A DNA stretch of 64,000 bases, taken from Segatella baroniae DSM 16972 = JCM 13447 (GTDB lineage Bacteria > Bacteroidota > Bacteroidia > Bacteroidales > Bacteroidaceae). The position numbers and the translations under genes are program-made. Position 1 is the stretch's first letter; every line of letters begins with the position of its first letter. The stretch is taken from NCBI RefSeq assembly GCF_000426585.1, contig NZ_AUFQ01000003.1, forward strand, positions 62,001-126,000, read 5' to 3'. Below, piece after piece: positions 35,913 to 45,099 of this stretch. A model generated the notes under the pieces. That model saw only the letters and a list, made by a program, of their open reading frames with translations, searched no databases and had not been told where the DNA came from.

Positions 35913-35948
35913 GAATGGTCATCGCTAAATCTTTAGCGATGACCATTC
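35913..35948 (-). terminator. Perfect palindrome acting as terminator of the OmpA-like gene
   Basis: GAATGGTCATCGCTAAA (35913-35929) is the exact complement of 35932-35948, with a 2-nt centre. It lies 20 bp after the OmpA-like stop and 33 bp before the mtgA start. The following T tract is weak (TTGTATG), so a role at the mRNA level is also possible. Confidence 0.7.
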
Positions 35949-35968
35949 GACGAATAATCTAAATATCA

Positions 35969-36646
35969 TTATTTAAGCGTGCCACTGTTGGCAGCGTCAA
36001 CCATGGCCTGACTTGCATAGAGGAATACCTCTACACGACGATTCTGCTGGCGGCCGGCAGCACTTGCGTTGTCGGCAACAGGTTCCGAGCTACCTTTTCC
36101 ATTGACATTCTGAAGCTGGCTTGCGCTAACGCCGCAACTTTTCAAATAAGAAGCTACGCTTTGAGCACGACTGTTGCTCAAGGGAATGTTGATACCATCA
36201 TTTCCTGTTGTGTCGGTGTGGCCGTAAATGTCAATATAGCATTGGTTGTTGTTCTTCAAAACCGTAGAGAACTTAGCCAACTCGGCCTTGCTGGTTGAGT
36301 TCAAAGTTGCTTTGTTCGTTGCAAACAAAATTCCACTGTCAAATGTGACCTTTACCGCTTTAAGTCCGTTGGCGTCAGTCACCTCCTCCACTTTCGCGTT
36401 TTGCACCTGTGCAGCGGTCTCTGCAGCCACTTTGTCCATGTGTCTTCCGATAATGGCACCAGCTCCTGTACCCACTGCGGTGCCGATGGCGGCTCCCACG
36501 GCAGTGTTGCCTGCAATCTTTCCGATAATACCACCTAAGAGGGCACCTCCACCGGCTCCAATCAAAGCGCCGGTACCCTGCTTGGTTGCACAGCTGCATA
36601 CTACCAACATACACATGCCTAATGTCATCACTTTAAACTTCTTCAT
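35969..36646 (-). CDS. OmpA-family lipoprotein with glycine zipper
   Basis: A 225-aa protein. The signal peptide ends in lipobox VVCSC (MKKFKVMTLGMCMLVVCSCA). A glycine-zipper segment follows (about 25-65; GALIGAGGGALLGGIIGKIA), then a periplasmic OmpA C-like domain (about 95-210) with the peptidoglycan-binding signature DIYGHTDTTGNDGINIPLS and GSSEPVADNASAAGRQQNRR. It resembles YiaD-type proteins that tether the outer membrane to peptidoglycan. A TACCTTTG -7 box is at 36708-36701. It is monocistronic, with the palindrome as terminator. Confidence 0.94.
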   Translation of the reverse strand: MKKFKVMTLGMCMLVVCSCATKQGTGALIGAGGGALLGGIIGKIAGNTAVGAAIGTAVGTGAGAIIGRHMDKVAAETAAQVQNAKVEEVTDANGLKAVKVTFDSGILFATNKATLNSTSKAELAKFSTVLKNNNQCYIDIYGHTDTTGNDGINIPLSNSRAQSVASYLKSCGVSASQLQNVNGKGSSEPVADNASAAGRQQNRRVEVFLYASQAMVDAANSGTLK

Positions 36647-36700
36647 AATCTCTAATTGTTTTATGCTTATATTAATGTTAAATAAAAATCAGTTTGGCTG

Positions 36701-36708
36701 CAAAGGTA
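36701..36708 (-). promoter_or_regulatory. -7 box of the OmpA-like lipoprotein gene
   Basis: Minus-strand TACCTTTG at 36708-36701, 55 nt upstream of the start. No clear -33 box. Confidence 0.5.
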
Positions 36709-36809
36709 ATCGTTTTTTTCAGCAACACCACAAGTTTGTCAACTTTTTTATGTAATTTTGCAAGCATTGAATTTGCTGCAAAGGTATTGCAAAGAGCTTG
36801 AGATTCAGA

Positions 36810-36868
36810 GGATAAAATCCTAATGGCTTGTAGGGATTTCCCTATTCTTTTGTTGTAGGATTCCATCC
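36810..36868 (+). ncRNA. Possible structured 5' leader of proS
   Basis: AATCCTA (36816-36822) pairs with TAGGATT (36856-36862), extended by GGAT/ATCC, and encloses TAGGGA/TCCCTA (36831-36836 with 36839-36844). It lies between a TAATTTTG -7 box (36753-36760) and proS. No known riboswitch class is recognised. Confidence 0.35.
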
Positions 36869-36924
36869 GTATGTGATGAGCTGTTTGCTTATATTGAATA
36901 CATATTATAATAAAGTATAGATAA

Positions 36925-38406
36925 ATGGCAAAAGAACTTAAAGATTTGACCAAAAGAGCAGAGAATTACAGCCAATGGTACAACGATCTGGTTGTGAAAG
37001 CAGACCTGGCCGAACAATCGCCTGTTCGTGGCTGCATGGTGATAAAGCCATATGGTTTCGCTATATGGGAAAAGATGAGAGACCAATTGGACAAAATGTT
37101 CAAAGCTACAGGTGTGCAGAACGCTTATTTTCCATTGCTTATCCCCAAGAGTTTCCTCAGCAGGGAAGCTGAACACGTGAAAGGTTTTGCAAAAGAATGC
37201 GCAGTGGTTACGCATTATCGCTTGAAAACGAGTGAAGATGGCAACGGAGTGGTTGTCGATCCTGCTGCAAAACTGGAGGAAGAATTGATTATTCGTCCTA
37301 CATCCGAAACTATTATATGGAACACATATAAAGGTTGGATACATTCTTGGAGAGACCTTCCCATCATGTGTAATCAGTGGTGTAACGTGATGCGCTGGGA
37401 AATGAGGACACGCCCTTTCCTTAGAACATCGGAATTCTTGTGGCAAGAAGGTCATACCGCCCATGCAACACGGGAAGAGGCTGAAACTGAAGCTCAGAAA
37501 ATGTTGAAAGTGTATGCCGAATTTGCTGAAAAATGGATGGGTGTACCCGTCTTGCAAGGCGTGAAAAGTGAGACGGAGCGCTTTGCGGGTGCCCTGGATA
37601 CTTATACGATAGAGGCGATGATGCAAGATGGTAAGGCATTGCAGAGTGGCACGAGCCACTTCTTAGGACAAAACTTTGCCAAGAGTTTTGATGTTACATT
37701 CCTGAATAAGGAAAACAAGCCGGAATATGTATGGGCTACTTCATGGGGAATCTCAACCCGACTGATGGGAGCTCTGATTATGACTCACTCCGATGACAAC
37801 GGACTTGTGCTGCCGCCAAGACTTGCTCCTATCCAAGTGGTCATCGTTCCAATCTACAAAGGTGAAGACCAGCATGCGGCACTTACGGAAAAGCTAACCC
37901 CGGTAATTGAAAAATTGCGTGAGTCAGGTGTCACTGTAAAGTATGACGATTCCGACAACAAGAGGCCTGGATTTAAGTTTGCCGATTATGAGTTGAAAGG
38001 CGTGCCTGTTCGTCTGGTCATGGGAGGGCGAGATTTGGACAACAACACGATAGAGGTTATGCGTCGTGATACACTTGAGAAAGAAAGTGTAAGTTTTGAC
38101 GGAATCGTAGAGCGCGTCCAGGCCTTGTTGGAGGACATTCAGCAAAATATCTTTGAAAAGGCAAGGAAATATCGCGACGAGCATGTCTACGAATGCGAGA
38201 ATTACGAAGAGTTCAAACAGCGTGTGAAAGACGGCGGCTTCTTCCTGTGCCACTGGGATGGAACGGAAGAAACTGAAGCGAAAATCAAAGAGGATACGCA
38301 AGCCACAATTCGTTGCGTTCCATTTGCTTACGAGCAAACTCCCGGCATAGACATGGTGAGTGGAAAACCTGCCAAATGCCGTGTCATCATTGCTCGAAGC
38401 TATTGA
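36925..38406 (+). CDS. proS: Prolyl-tRNA synthetase (archaeal/eukaryote-like type)
   Basis: A 493-aa class II synthetase of the short form without the bacterial INS editing domain. Motif 2 region: [20 protein letters not shown]; motif 3 region: [18 protein letters not shown], then [15 protein letters not shown] and an anticodon-binding domain. The C-terminal extension contains a zinc-binding-like region typical of this type, though only a Cys (FLCHWDG) is obvious. The N-terminus ([20 protein letters not shown]) fits homologues. It charges tRNA-Pro in the cytoplasm. A structured leader may regulate it. A bidirectional terminator follows. Confidence 0.97.
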   Translation: MAKELKDLTKRAENYSQWYNDLVVKADLAEQSPVRGCMVIKPYGFAIWEKMRDQLDKMFKATGVQNAYFPLLIPKSFLSREAEHVKGFAKECAVVTHYRLKTSEDGNGVVVDPAAKLEEELIIRPTSETIIWNTYKGWIHSWRDLPIMCNQWCNVMRWEMRTRPFLRTSEFLWQEGHTAHATREEAETEAQKMLKVYAEFAEKWMGVPVLQGVKSETERFAGALDTYTIEAMMQDGKALQSGTSHFLGQNFAKSFDVTFLNKENKPEYVWATSWGISTRLMGALIMTHSDDNGLVLPPRLAPIQVVIVPIYKGEDQHAALTEKLTPVIEKLRESGVTVKYDDSDNKRPGFKFADYELKGVPVRLVMGGRDLDNNTIEVMRRDTLEKESVSFDGIVERVQALLEDIQQNIFEKARKYRDEHVYECENYEEFKQRVKDGGFFLCHWDGTEETEAKIKEDTQATIRCVPFAYEQTPGIDMVSGKPAKCRVIIARSY

Positions 38407-38434
38407 TATATAGTGGAGATTATACCTATTTAAT

Positions 38435-38476
38435 ATAAAGCCATATCTTAGTAAGCAACTTTAGATATGGCTTTAT
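38435..38476. terminator. Bidirectional terminator between proS and tilS
   Basis: ATAAAGCCATATCT (38435-38448) pairs perfectly with AGATATGGCTTTAT (38463-38476), followed by TTATT on the plus strand. Confidence 0.82.
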
Positions 38477-38488
38477 TTATTATTCATG

Positions 38489-39835
38489 TCATTCCGTATG
38501 GAACTTAATTCTTAAGATATTGGCAGTGTCCTGCGAAATCCGGCAACGATCGTCCACCCTTTTGCCGACAATGTATATAACCTTACCGGCTGCATCGACA
38601 ATGATTAATTGGCTTTGTTTTTCAAAACAATTCAATTTCAAATCCGTCAGATAATCACTGATCAATTTGCTTCCCTTCATTCCAAAGGGAAAGAATTTAT
38701 CCCCCGTTTGGGCATGCCGTATAGTCAATGGAAATTGGACTTTGTCCGCATCAAGTGTAACTACATCATTGTCTTTGCTCGGAATAAAGTCCACAGGCTT
38801 CGGAAAGATTGCGAACTTGAACCTTCGCACTTCGTCAAATATATAGTTGCCGACGTCCGGTATTCTCAAATCGTGCCCTTGTTCTTTCTTGCGTGGCTGA
38901 ATGACTATTTCCTCCCGGTCGATCAACAAGACGTGAGTGGCCGATTCCCATCGCGCTCCTGGAGAAGCCTCAAGGTTCAATGCAATCTGTTCCACCTGAT
39001 TGGGCGAGAAACTTTTCGTTCGCAAGACTTCAAACAGTAAATATTCTGGCGCTATATCTTGCTTCAATGCCTGAATGGAAAGACGTGTTTCTTCCTTATT
39101 GCTCCGAGTTACGACCTTTGCCATCTTACATTCAATGGCTTCATCAAATATTTGTGCGGCCATGCTTATGCGTTTTGCCGTTTTTGCAATGTTTTTAGAG
39201 GCTGCAGGATTGAAATTCTTTAAAAGCGGAATGATGTTTAGACGCAGTTTGTTTCTTTGTACATCGTCTACCATATTCGAACTATCCGTCACATAATCTT
39301 GACGGATTGTATCGAGATAAGCCAATATGTCACAACGACTGACTTCAAGCAATGGTCTGACAATGTGGTGTTGTCTGGCTTTGATTCCTTGAAGACCATG
39401 GATACCGGTTCCTCTGACAAGATTGATCAATACGGTTTCAACGACATCATCCAGATGGTGTGCCACAAGGATTGCCGAAGCATTGATGTCTTTTCGTAAT
39501 TGCTCAAAATAGGAATACCGCAATTCGCGAGCAGCCATTTCAATGCTGACCTTATGTAGTGCCGCATACGCTTTCGTATTAAAATGGGCACGGTGAAATG
39601 GGATATTTTTATCTTTACATAATGTTTCACAGAACAGCTCGTCACGATCCGACTCTTTGCCGCGGAGATGGAAATTACAATGAACAGCTTCGATGTCATA
39701 CCCCAACTCCAAACAGAGATTCAAAAGGCATACACTGTCCGCCCCACCACTCAACGCTACCAAATATTTCTGATTCTTGCCCAGCAACTGATTGGCAACT
39801 ATAAACTGACGAACTTGTTCTTTTAAACCTTTCAT
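38489..39835 (-). CDS. tilS: tRNA(Ile)-lysidine synthase
   Basis: The ATG at 39835 gives 448 aa; a GTG two codons earlier is an alternative. The N-terminal PP-loop is YLVALSGGADSVCLLNL (about 25-42), followed by HCNFHLRGKESDRDE and LVAHHLDDVVETVLINLVRG, all typical of TilS. The C-terminal region (FPFGMKGSKLISDYLTDLKL) matches the long TilS form. TilS converts C34 of a tRNA-Ile to lysidine so that it reads AUA. It is the last of three minus-strand genes after the exonuclease and the methyltransferase. Confidence 0.95.
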   Translation of the reverse strand: MKGLKEQVRQFIVANQLLGKNQKYLVALSGGADSVCLLNLCLELGYDIEAVHCNFHLRGKESDRDELFCETLCKDKNIPFHRAHFNTKAYAALHKVSIEMAARELRYSYFEQLRKDINASAILVAHHLDDVVETVLINLVRGTGIHGLQGIKARQHHIVRPLLEVSRCDILAYLDTIRQDYVTDSSNMVDDVQRNKLRLNIIPLLKNFNPAASKNIAKTAKRISMAAQIFDEAIECKMAKVVTRSNKEETRLSIQALKQDIAPEYLLFEVLRTKSFSPNQVEQIALNLEASPGARWESATHVLLIDREEIVIQPRKKEQGHDLRIPDVGNYIFDEVRRFKFAIFPKPVDFIPSKDNDVVTLDADKVQFPLTIRHAQTGDKFFPFGMKGSKLISDYLTDLKLNCFEKQSQLIIVDAAGKVIYIVGKRVDDRCRISQDTANILRIKFHTE

Positions 39836-39855
39836 CGACACTAAATAGACTCAAG

Positions 39856-41043
39856 CTATTCGACGTATAAAACCAACCCCTTCAGGTATTCACCTTCAGG
39901 ATGATAGATATTGACAGGGTGGTCTGCCGGTTGGTGAAGTTGATGCAAAATCCTCACCTTTCTTCCAGCTTGTGCGGCTGCTGTAAAAACTGCATTACGG
40001 AAATTCTCTTTTGTGACGACTTGAGAACAGCTGAACGTAAACAACACCCCCCCCTTCTTGATTTTCTGCAAGCCTTTGACATTTAATCTTGTATAACCTT
40101 TCAACGCATTGTGAAGCGCAGCTCTGTGCTTGGCGAATGCCGGAGGGTCAAGCACTATCAAATCGTATTTATTGTTGTGTGCATCTAAATATTTAAAAGC
40201 ATCCTCGCAGAAAGCTTCATGCCTGGAATCATCACCGAAATTCAAAGAAACATTCTCATTGGTCAGCTCTATGGCTTTTGCGGAACTGTCCACCGAGTGA
40301 ACTAATTTGGCGCCGCCACGCATTGCGTAAACAGAAAAACCACCTGTATAGCAAAACATATTGAGCACACTCTTCCCTTTTGCATAATTTTCCAAAAGGG
40401 AACGATTCTCACGTTGGTCTACAAAAAAGCCTGTCTTTTGACCACGAAGCCAATCTACATGGAATTTCAAGCCATTTTCAATTGCCAAGTCATTGGCTGT
40501 CGCCCCATAGATGAAACCATTTTGTTGGTGTAAATCAGCCTTAAAAGGCAGTGTTGTTTCACTTTTGTAATATATGTTCTTGATGCGATCGCCCATAACG
40601 CTCAGCAAGGCTTTGCTGATTGCGTCACGCTCTACGTGCATTCCCACGCTATGGGCCTGCATCACGGCTGTCTCGCCATAGCAATCAATGATTAGTCCCG
40701 GGAGATTGTCCCCTTCTCCATGAACGAGCCGATATGTATTGTTAGTTGGATTATCTGCTACATTGATAGCCAGCCGGGCTGTTAACGCACTTTGGATTCG
40801 GCTTTCCCAAAAAGCATTGTCAATGACAATATCGTCAAAAGATAAAACCCGCACGGAGATGGAACCTATTTGATAATGACCAAGAGCTATAAATTCATTC
40901 GAACTGGTCAAGACATTAACGACTTCACCCTCCTGAATCCCTTCATCCATGTGCTGGATGGCACCGGAAAACACCCAAGGATGGAATCTCTTCAAGCTCT
41001 CTTCCTTCCCTCGTTTCAAATAAATATTCTTGTATGTAGTCAT
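39856..41043 (-). CDS. RlmI-like 23S rRNA cytosine-C5 methyltransferase
   Basis: A 395-aa protein with an N-terminal PUA-like RNA-binding domain (about 1-75; KRFHPWVFSGAIQHMDEGIQ) and a C-terminal SAM-dependent methyltransferase domain (about 175-395). Motif I is VLNMFCYTGGFSVYAMRGGA, the acidic residue follows in HSVDSSAKAI, and motif IV is YDLIVLDPPAFAK. The catalytic Cys is in FTFSCSQVV. This is the RlmI (YccW) layout, which methylates C1962 of 23S rRNA in E. coli. The target here is inferred. It lies 14 bp upstream of tilS, consistent with a small RNA-modification operon. Confidence 0.93.
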   Translation of the reverse strand: MTTYKNIYLKRGKEESLKRFHPWVFSGAIQHMDEGIQEGEVVNVLTSSNEFIALGHYQIGSISVRVLSFDDIVIDNAFWESRIQSALTARLAINVADNPTNNTYRLVHGEGDNLPGLIIDCYGETAVMQAHSVGMHVERDAISKALLSVMGDRIKNIYYKSETTLPFKADLHQQNGFIYGATANDLAIENGLKFHVDWLRGQKTGFFVDQRENRSLLENYAKGKSVLNMFCYTGGFSVYAMRGGAKLVHSVDSSAKAIELTNENVSLNFGDDSRHEAFCEDAFKYLDAHNNKYDLIVLDPPAFAKHRAALHNALKGYTRLNVKGLQKIKKGGVLFTFSCSQVVTKENFRNAVFTAAAQAGRKVRILHQLHQPADHPVNIYHPEGEYLKGLVLYVE

Positions 41044-41109
41044 ATATGTCTTCGATATGATGGTAATGTAGGTAGGCTATATAATGTTGTTTACGTTTAG
41101 ACAGGATTG

Positions 41110-41751
41110 TCAGTCATTTGTAGAAATGGCCGGTTCTTCCGAAACTATCAAATCATAATCACCTGTTGACAGGAGCTGTTTGATTTCTTCATATAAGTTG
41201 ATGCAAGTCCAAGCGTCTGTTGCAGCATATTCTTTTTGTTTGTCATTGAGTATGTCCGCCTCCCAATTCGTAAGGCGTTGACGCTTGCTGATTTTTTGGT
41301 GAAAGATGTTGGCGTAGATTTTCTGTAGACTGAGGTCTTTTATTCCCAATTCTCCAACAATATCCTGTAAGTCAATGAAATATCCAGGTGTAAATTCACG
41401 CCGTTTATGCAACGAAAGGAGGTCGTCGTGCCAAGATAGCCCTATCATAGGAACTTGCTTGTTTTCAAGAAGTTTCTTGATAGAGTCTGTAATGCCTGTT
41501 TTGTTGAGTCGGAAGAGAAAACAAGTGTCTTTACTGGCAACTTGCAATAAAGAGACCCGATGGTTTTGCCCTTTTCGGAAGGTTGGCTTCGTCTCTGTAT
41601 CTACACCCAAGATGTCGCAACTCAACAAATACGCCACGGCCTTATCTGCTTCGCTCTCTGTTATGACAGAAATAATCCTTCCAGGAAAGAGAACCTGCGG
41701 TAAATCCGGAATTAGTTTTTTGTCAAATCTGCTATATATAATCCTTTTCAT
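41110..41751 (-). CDS. DEDDy 3'-5' exonuclease domain protein (RNase D-like)
   Basis: A 213-aa protein consisting mainly of one DnaQ/RNase D-fold exonuclease domain. Metal-binding residues are visible in GVDTETKPTF (Exo I), LSWHDDLLSLHK (Exo II) and EYAATDAWTCINLY (Exo III, DEDDy type). It lacks the HRDC domains of full RNase D. Such short proteins are common in Bacteroidota and probably trim RNA 3' ends, though DNA cannot be excluded. It heads the run with the rlmI-like gene and tilS. A TAATTTTG box is on the minus strand at 41779-41772. Confidence 0.92.
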   Translation of the reverse strand: MKRIIYSRFDKKLIPDLPQVLFPGRIISVITESEADKAVAYLLSCDILGVDTETKPTFRKGQNHRVSLLQVASKDTCFLFRLNKTGITDSIKKLLENKQVPMIGLSWHDDLLSLHKRREFTPGYFIDLQDIVGELGIKDLSLQKIYANIFHQKISKRQRLTNWEADILNDKQKEYAATDAWTCINLYEEIKQLLSTGDYDLIVSEEPAISTND

Positions 41752-41822
41752 TGCACATCTCTAATGAACTGCAAAATTAGAAAAAAGTTATCGATTTGTG
41801 GCGTCTTCTTACTTTTTTCCAC

Positions 41823-41830
41823 TATTTTTG
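41823..41830 (+). promoter_or_regulatory. -7 box upstream of ftsK
   Basis: TATTTTTG at 41823-41830, 82 nt before the start. The nearest TTTG lies 24 nt upstream, a non-ideal spacing. Confidence 0.45.
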
Positions 41831-41911
41831 CAGTTAATTACATGTGTGTTTATATTGAATTAAGTACAAAAGTGCTTGATTCGATGATTAGACTAATAAT
41901 TTCGAGCAAAG

Positions 41912-44419
41912 ATGGCAAGAAAAAAAACTGACCGTAAACCTAAAAACTTAGGCCAAGCAGTCGGCTTCCAGAATATTATCAGCAATGAAAAGACGGATTT
42001 CCTCTTTGGCGTAATCCTCCTTATAATATCCATTTACTTCATTATAGCAATGGTTTCCTATTTTACGTCAGGGCAAGCTGACCAAAGTATATTGGAAGAC
42101 ATGCGTCCGGGTGAATGGATCAATACAGAGAAAATCTTTACGAACTATTGCGGCTCGTTGGGCGCAATCTTGTCATATTACCTGATAACAGTTAATTTTG
42201 GCCTGCCTGCATTCATGATTCCCGCCTTTATGATACTTGTCTCATTGAAAATGATGAAAGTATATAAAGTGAATCTATTATCTTGGTTTTTCGGAACCAT
42301 GCTGGTGATGATTTGGAGTTCTGTCACTTTTGCAAAGTTCCTTACGCCGATGATGGGCGACCTGGTCTTCAATCCTGGAGGAAATCATGGTTTGTTCTGT
42401 GTGCAGCAGCTTGAAAACCTCATAGGCCCTCCTGGACTTACAGGTGTTTTGCTGTTTGTTGCACTGGCTTTCCTCACTTATCTGAGTGCGGAAACTATCA
42501 ATGTCATACGCAAAGCGCTGAATCCCGTGAAATATTTGACAAGTAAAGTGCACTTTACCGTGACAAATATACAGCACGCAGCAGATGATGTGGAGGCAAA
42601 ACACCAAACCGGTTTGAAAGAGGACAAAGAGTCGTCAGAAGATGGCGGAGAGGGGGACGAAGATGTGGAAAGCCTCGTTAACGAAACGAAGTTGGAAGAG
42701 ATTCCAAGCGATGTTCCTTCGCCGATAGTTGACTTGTCCAACATTATCATGGAGGCACCTAAACAACCGGTGCAACCTGTTGTAGAGACAAAGGAAAAGG
42801 TTGCAGGAGAAACTTCTGAACTGACGGTAGAGGCTGCTCCTAAGGAAGCTGCTGCCAGTGAGAAAACGATAGAGGAGATTTTAAGCACTCCGATCAATCC
42901 ACTCGAACCCTATACAAAGTATAAGAAACCGGCTTTGACACTGCTAAAAAAGTACAATGACGCCGATAGTCCGGTCATAGACATGGATGAAATCAAGGCT
43001 AATAACCAACGAATCATAGAAGTACTCAACAGCTTTGGAGTCAGTATCAGCAAGATTAACGCGACAGTAGGGCCTACCATCACCCTGTATGAAATCACTC
43101 CGGCAGAGGGTGTCAGGGTCAGTAAAATCAGAGGATTGGAAGATGATATCGCACTGAATCTTTCCGCGTTGGGAATCCGTATCATAGCTCCTATCCCGGG
43201 AAAGGGCACCATCGGCATAGAAGTCCCCAATAAAAAGCCACAGATAGTATCAATGGAGAGCTGCCTTAATTCAAAGAAGTTCCAGGAAAGCAAGATGGAA
43301 CTGCCGGTAGCAATAGGCAAGACTATTTCAAACGAGGTGTTTATGTTCGACCTTCATAAACTTCCCCACTTGCTTGTCGCCGGTGCAACGGGCCAGGGAA
43401 AGTCCGTCGGCTTGAATGCAATAATTACCTCTTTGCTCTATAAGAAGCACCCCAATGAACTGAAGTTTGTGCTCGTTGACCCGAAGAAAGTGGAGTTTTC
43501 CATCTACAACAAGATAGCTCCTCACTTCATGGCGAGCCTGCCCGAAAATGAAGAAGAGCCAATCATTACCGATGTGAGCAAGGTCGTGAGGACTTTAAGT
43601 TCGCTCTGCAAACTCATGGATCATCGTTATGACCTCCTCAAGATGGCCGGCGTCAAGAAGATAGAAGAATATAATCATAAATTCTTGAACCATCGTCTCG
43701 ATTTGACAAAGGGGCATGAATACATGCCTTACATCGTCGTCATCATAGATGAGTTCGGCGACTTGATTATGACAGCGGGCAAAGAGATAGAACAGCCGAT
43801 TGCCAGAATCGCCCAATTGGCTCGTGCGGTGGGAATCCACATGGTCATCGCGACCCAGCGTCCGACGACAAAGATCATCACGGGTAACATCAAAGCCAAT
43901 TTCCCAGGACGTATCGCCTTCCGAGTGACATCCGTTATAGACTCTCGGACAATCTTGGACAAAAAGGGTGCCGACCAGCTCGTAGGCAAGGGAGACATGC
44001 TGTTCTTGGGAGGTGGAGACCCTGTCCGCGTACAATGCGCCTTTGTTGACACGCCCGAGATTGAGTCCGTCAACGAGTTCATTGCAGACCAGCCCGGACC
44101 TATCGAGCCGCTGGAATTGCCGGAGCCGGCTACCGACGAGCAAGGCAACTTCTCTGGAGGAGGACAAGGAGCAGGTATGGATTCCCATTCTTTGGATCCG
44201 TATTTTGAGGAAGCTGCCCACGCGATTGTCATTTCGCAGCAAGGTTCGACCAGTATGGTACAACGACGCTTCTCAATCGGATACAACCGGGCAGGTCGGT
44301 TGATGGACCAGTTGGAGCAATATGGCATAGTCGGACCGGCTCAAGGCAGCAAACCTAGAGATGTCTTAATCGCTGACGACAGTCAGTTGCAGACACTCAT
44401 TTCACAAATTCGAGGTTAG
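41912..44419 (+). CDS. ftsK: FtsK/SpoIIIE DNA translocase
   Basis: An 835-aa protein: an N-terminal membrane domain with about four helices (residues about 25-205), an acidic and Pro-containing linker (about 215-330), then alpha and beta motor domains. Walker A is GATGQGKSVGLN (about residue 490), and Walker B is MPYIVVIIDEFGDL. A C-terminal winged-helix gamma domain is seen in QRRFSIGYNRAGRLMDQLEQ and reads KOPS-like sites in relatives. FtsK pumps chromosome termini at the division septum. It heads a four-gene operon with the LolA-like protein, a nucleotidase and nudC. Confidence 0.96.
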   Translation: MARKKTDRKPKNLGQAVGFQNIISNEKTDFLFGVILLIISIYFIIAMVSYFTSGQADQSILEDMRPGEWINTEKIFTNYCGSLGAILSYYLITVNFGLPAFMIPAFMILVSLKMMKVYKVNLLSWFFGTMLVMIWSSVTFAKFLTPMMGDLVFNPGGNHGLFCVQQLENLIGPPGLTGVLLFVALAFLTYLSAETINVIRKALNPVKYLTSKVHFTVTNIQHAADDVEAKHQTGLKEDKESSEDGGEGDEDVESLVNETKLEEIPSDVPSPIVDLSNIIMEAPKQPVQPVVETKEKVAGETSELTVEAAPKEAAASEKTIEEILSTPINPLEPYTKYKKPALTLLKKYNDADSPVIDMDEIKANNQRIIEVLNSFGVSISKINATVGPTITLYEITPAEGVRVSKIRGLEDDIALNLSALGIRIIAPIPGKGTIGIEVPNKKPQIVSMESCLNSKKFQESKMELPVAIGKTISNEVFMFDLHKLPHLLVAGATGQGKSVGLNAIITSLLYKKHPNELKFVLVDPKKVEFSIYNKIAPHFMASLPENEEEPIITDVSKVVRTLSSLCKLMDHRYDLLKMAGVKKIEEYNHKFLNHRLDLTKGHEYMPYIVVIIDEFGDLIMTAGKEIEQPIARIAQLARAVGIHMVIATQRPTTKIITGNIKANFPGRIAFRVTSVIDSRTILDKKGADQLVGKGDMLFLGGGDPVRVQCAFVDTPEIESVNEFIADQPGPIEPLELPEPATDEQGNFSGGGQGAGMDSHSLDPYFEEAAHAIVISQQGSTSMVQRRFSIGYNRAGRLMDQLEQYGIVGPAQGSKPRDVLIADDSQLQTLISQIRG

Positions 44420-44435
44420 TTTTTTTTATAGAATA

Positions 44436-45041
44436 ATGAAAATAATTGATAGATTTCTTGTCATCGTTTCGTTTTTAGCCATCCATGTAAGTCTAAATGC
44501 GCAGACCGCCCGTCAAGTTTTGGACAAAACCGCTGGTGTCATTACTTCCAAAGGAGGAGCAACAGCACGTTTTTCCATATCAGGGAGTAAGATAAAATCC
44601 GAAGGTTCCATCAGTTTGAAGGGGAACAAGTTTTACGCATCTACTCCACAGGCGACGATTTGGTTTAATGGAAAGACGCAGTGGAGCTATATGAAGAGCT
44701 CCAACGAAGTGAATATTTCCACCCCCAATGAGGCGAAACAAGCTCAGATGAATCCTTACAAGTTCTTGACGCTTTATAGGAATGGCTATCAATTGAGCAT
44801 GCAACGAACGAAGAAATCTTATCTTGTACACCTTATGGCACAAGACAAAAAGCGGAGTATTCAAGAACTTTATATAACAATAAACCGAACAAGCTACAAG
44901 CCCAGTTTGGTCAAGTTCAGACAGGGAGCAAGTTGGACATCCATCATTGTGAGTCAGGTTTCCACTAAAAAGCTGGCAGATTCCATCTTCGAGTTCCCTT
45001 CCAAGGACTATCCCAAGGCTGAAATTATTGATTTAAGATAA
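44436..45041 (+). CDS. LolA-like outer-membrane lipoprotein carrier protein
   Basis: A 201-aa periplasmic protein with a signal peptide (MKIIDRFLVIVSFLAIHVSL, mature after NAQ). The body shows a LolA-like half-barrel pattern of short beta strands (GSISLKGNKFYASTPQATIW, FNGKTQWSYMKSSNEVNIST). Typical LolA escorts lipoproteins from LolCDE to the outer membrane. Sequence is divergent from proteobacterial LolA, as usual in Bacteroidota. It follows ftsK by 16 bp, a pairing I associate with many Bacteroidales genomes, so co-transcription is likely. Confidence 0.87.
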   Translation: MKIIDRFLVIVSFLAIHVSLNAQTARQVLDKTAGVITSKGGATARFSISGSKIKSEGSISLKGNKFYASTPQATIWFNGKTQWSYMKSSNEVNISTPNEAKQAQMNPYKFLTLYRNGYQLSMQRTKKSYLVHLMAQDKKRSIQELYITINRTSYKPSLVKFRQGASWTSIIVSQVSTKKLADSIFEFPSKDYPKAEIIDLR

Positions 45042-45099
45042 AACGATTGCCTACATGCGTGCATCAACAGCATGGCATGCGACCTTATCATCTCCAACT

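Noticed and set aside
36647..42600. Foreign island suggested by more AT-rich codon use around proS-ftsK
   Set aside because: The difference is a visual impression only, and all genes there are core housekeeping genes without mobile-element signs.
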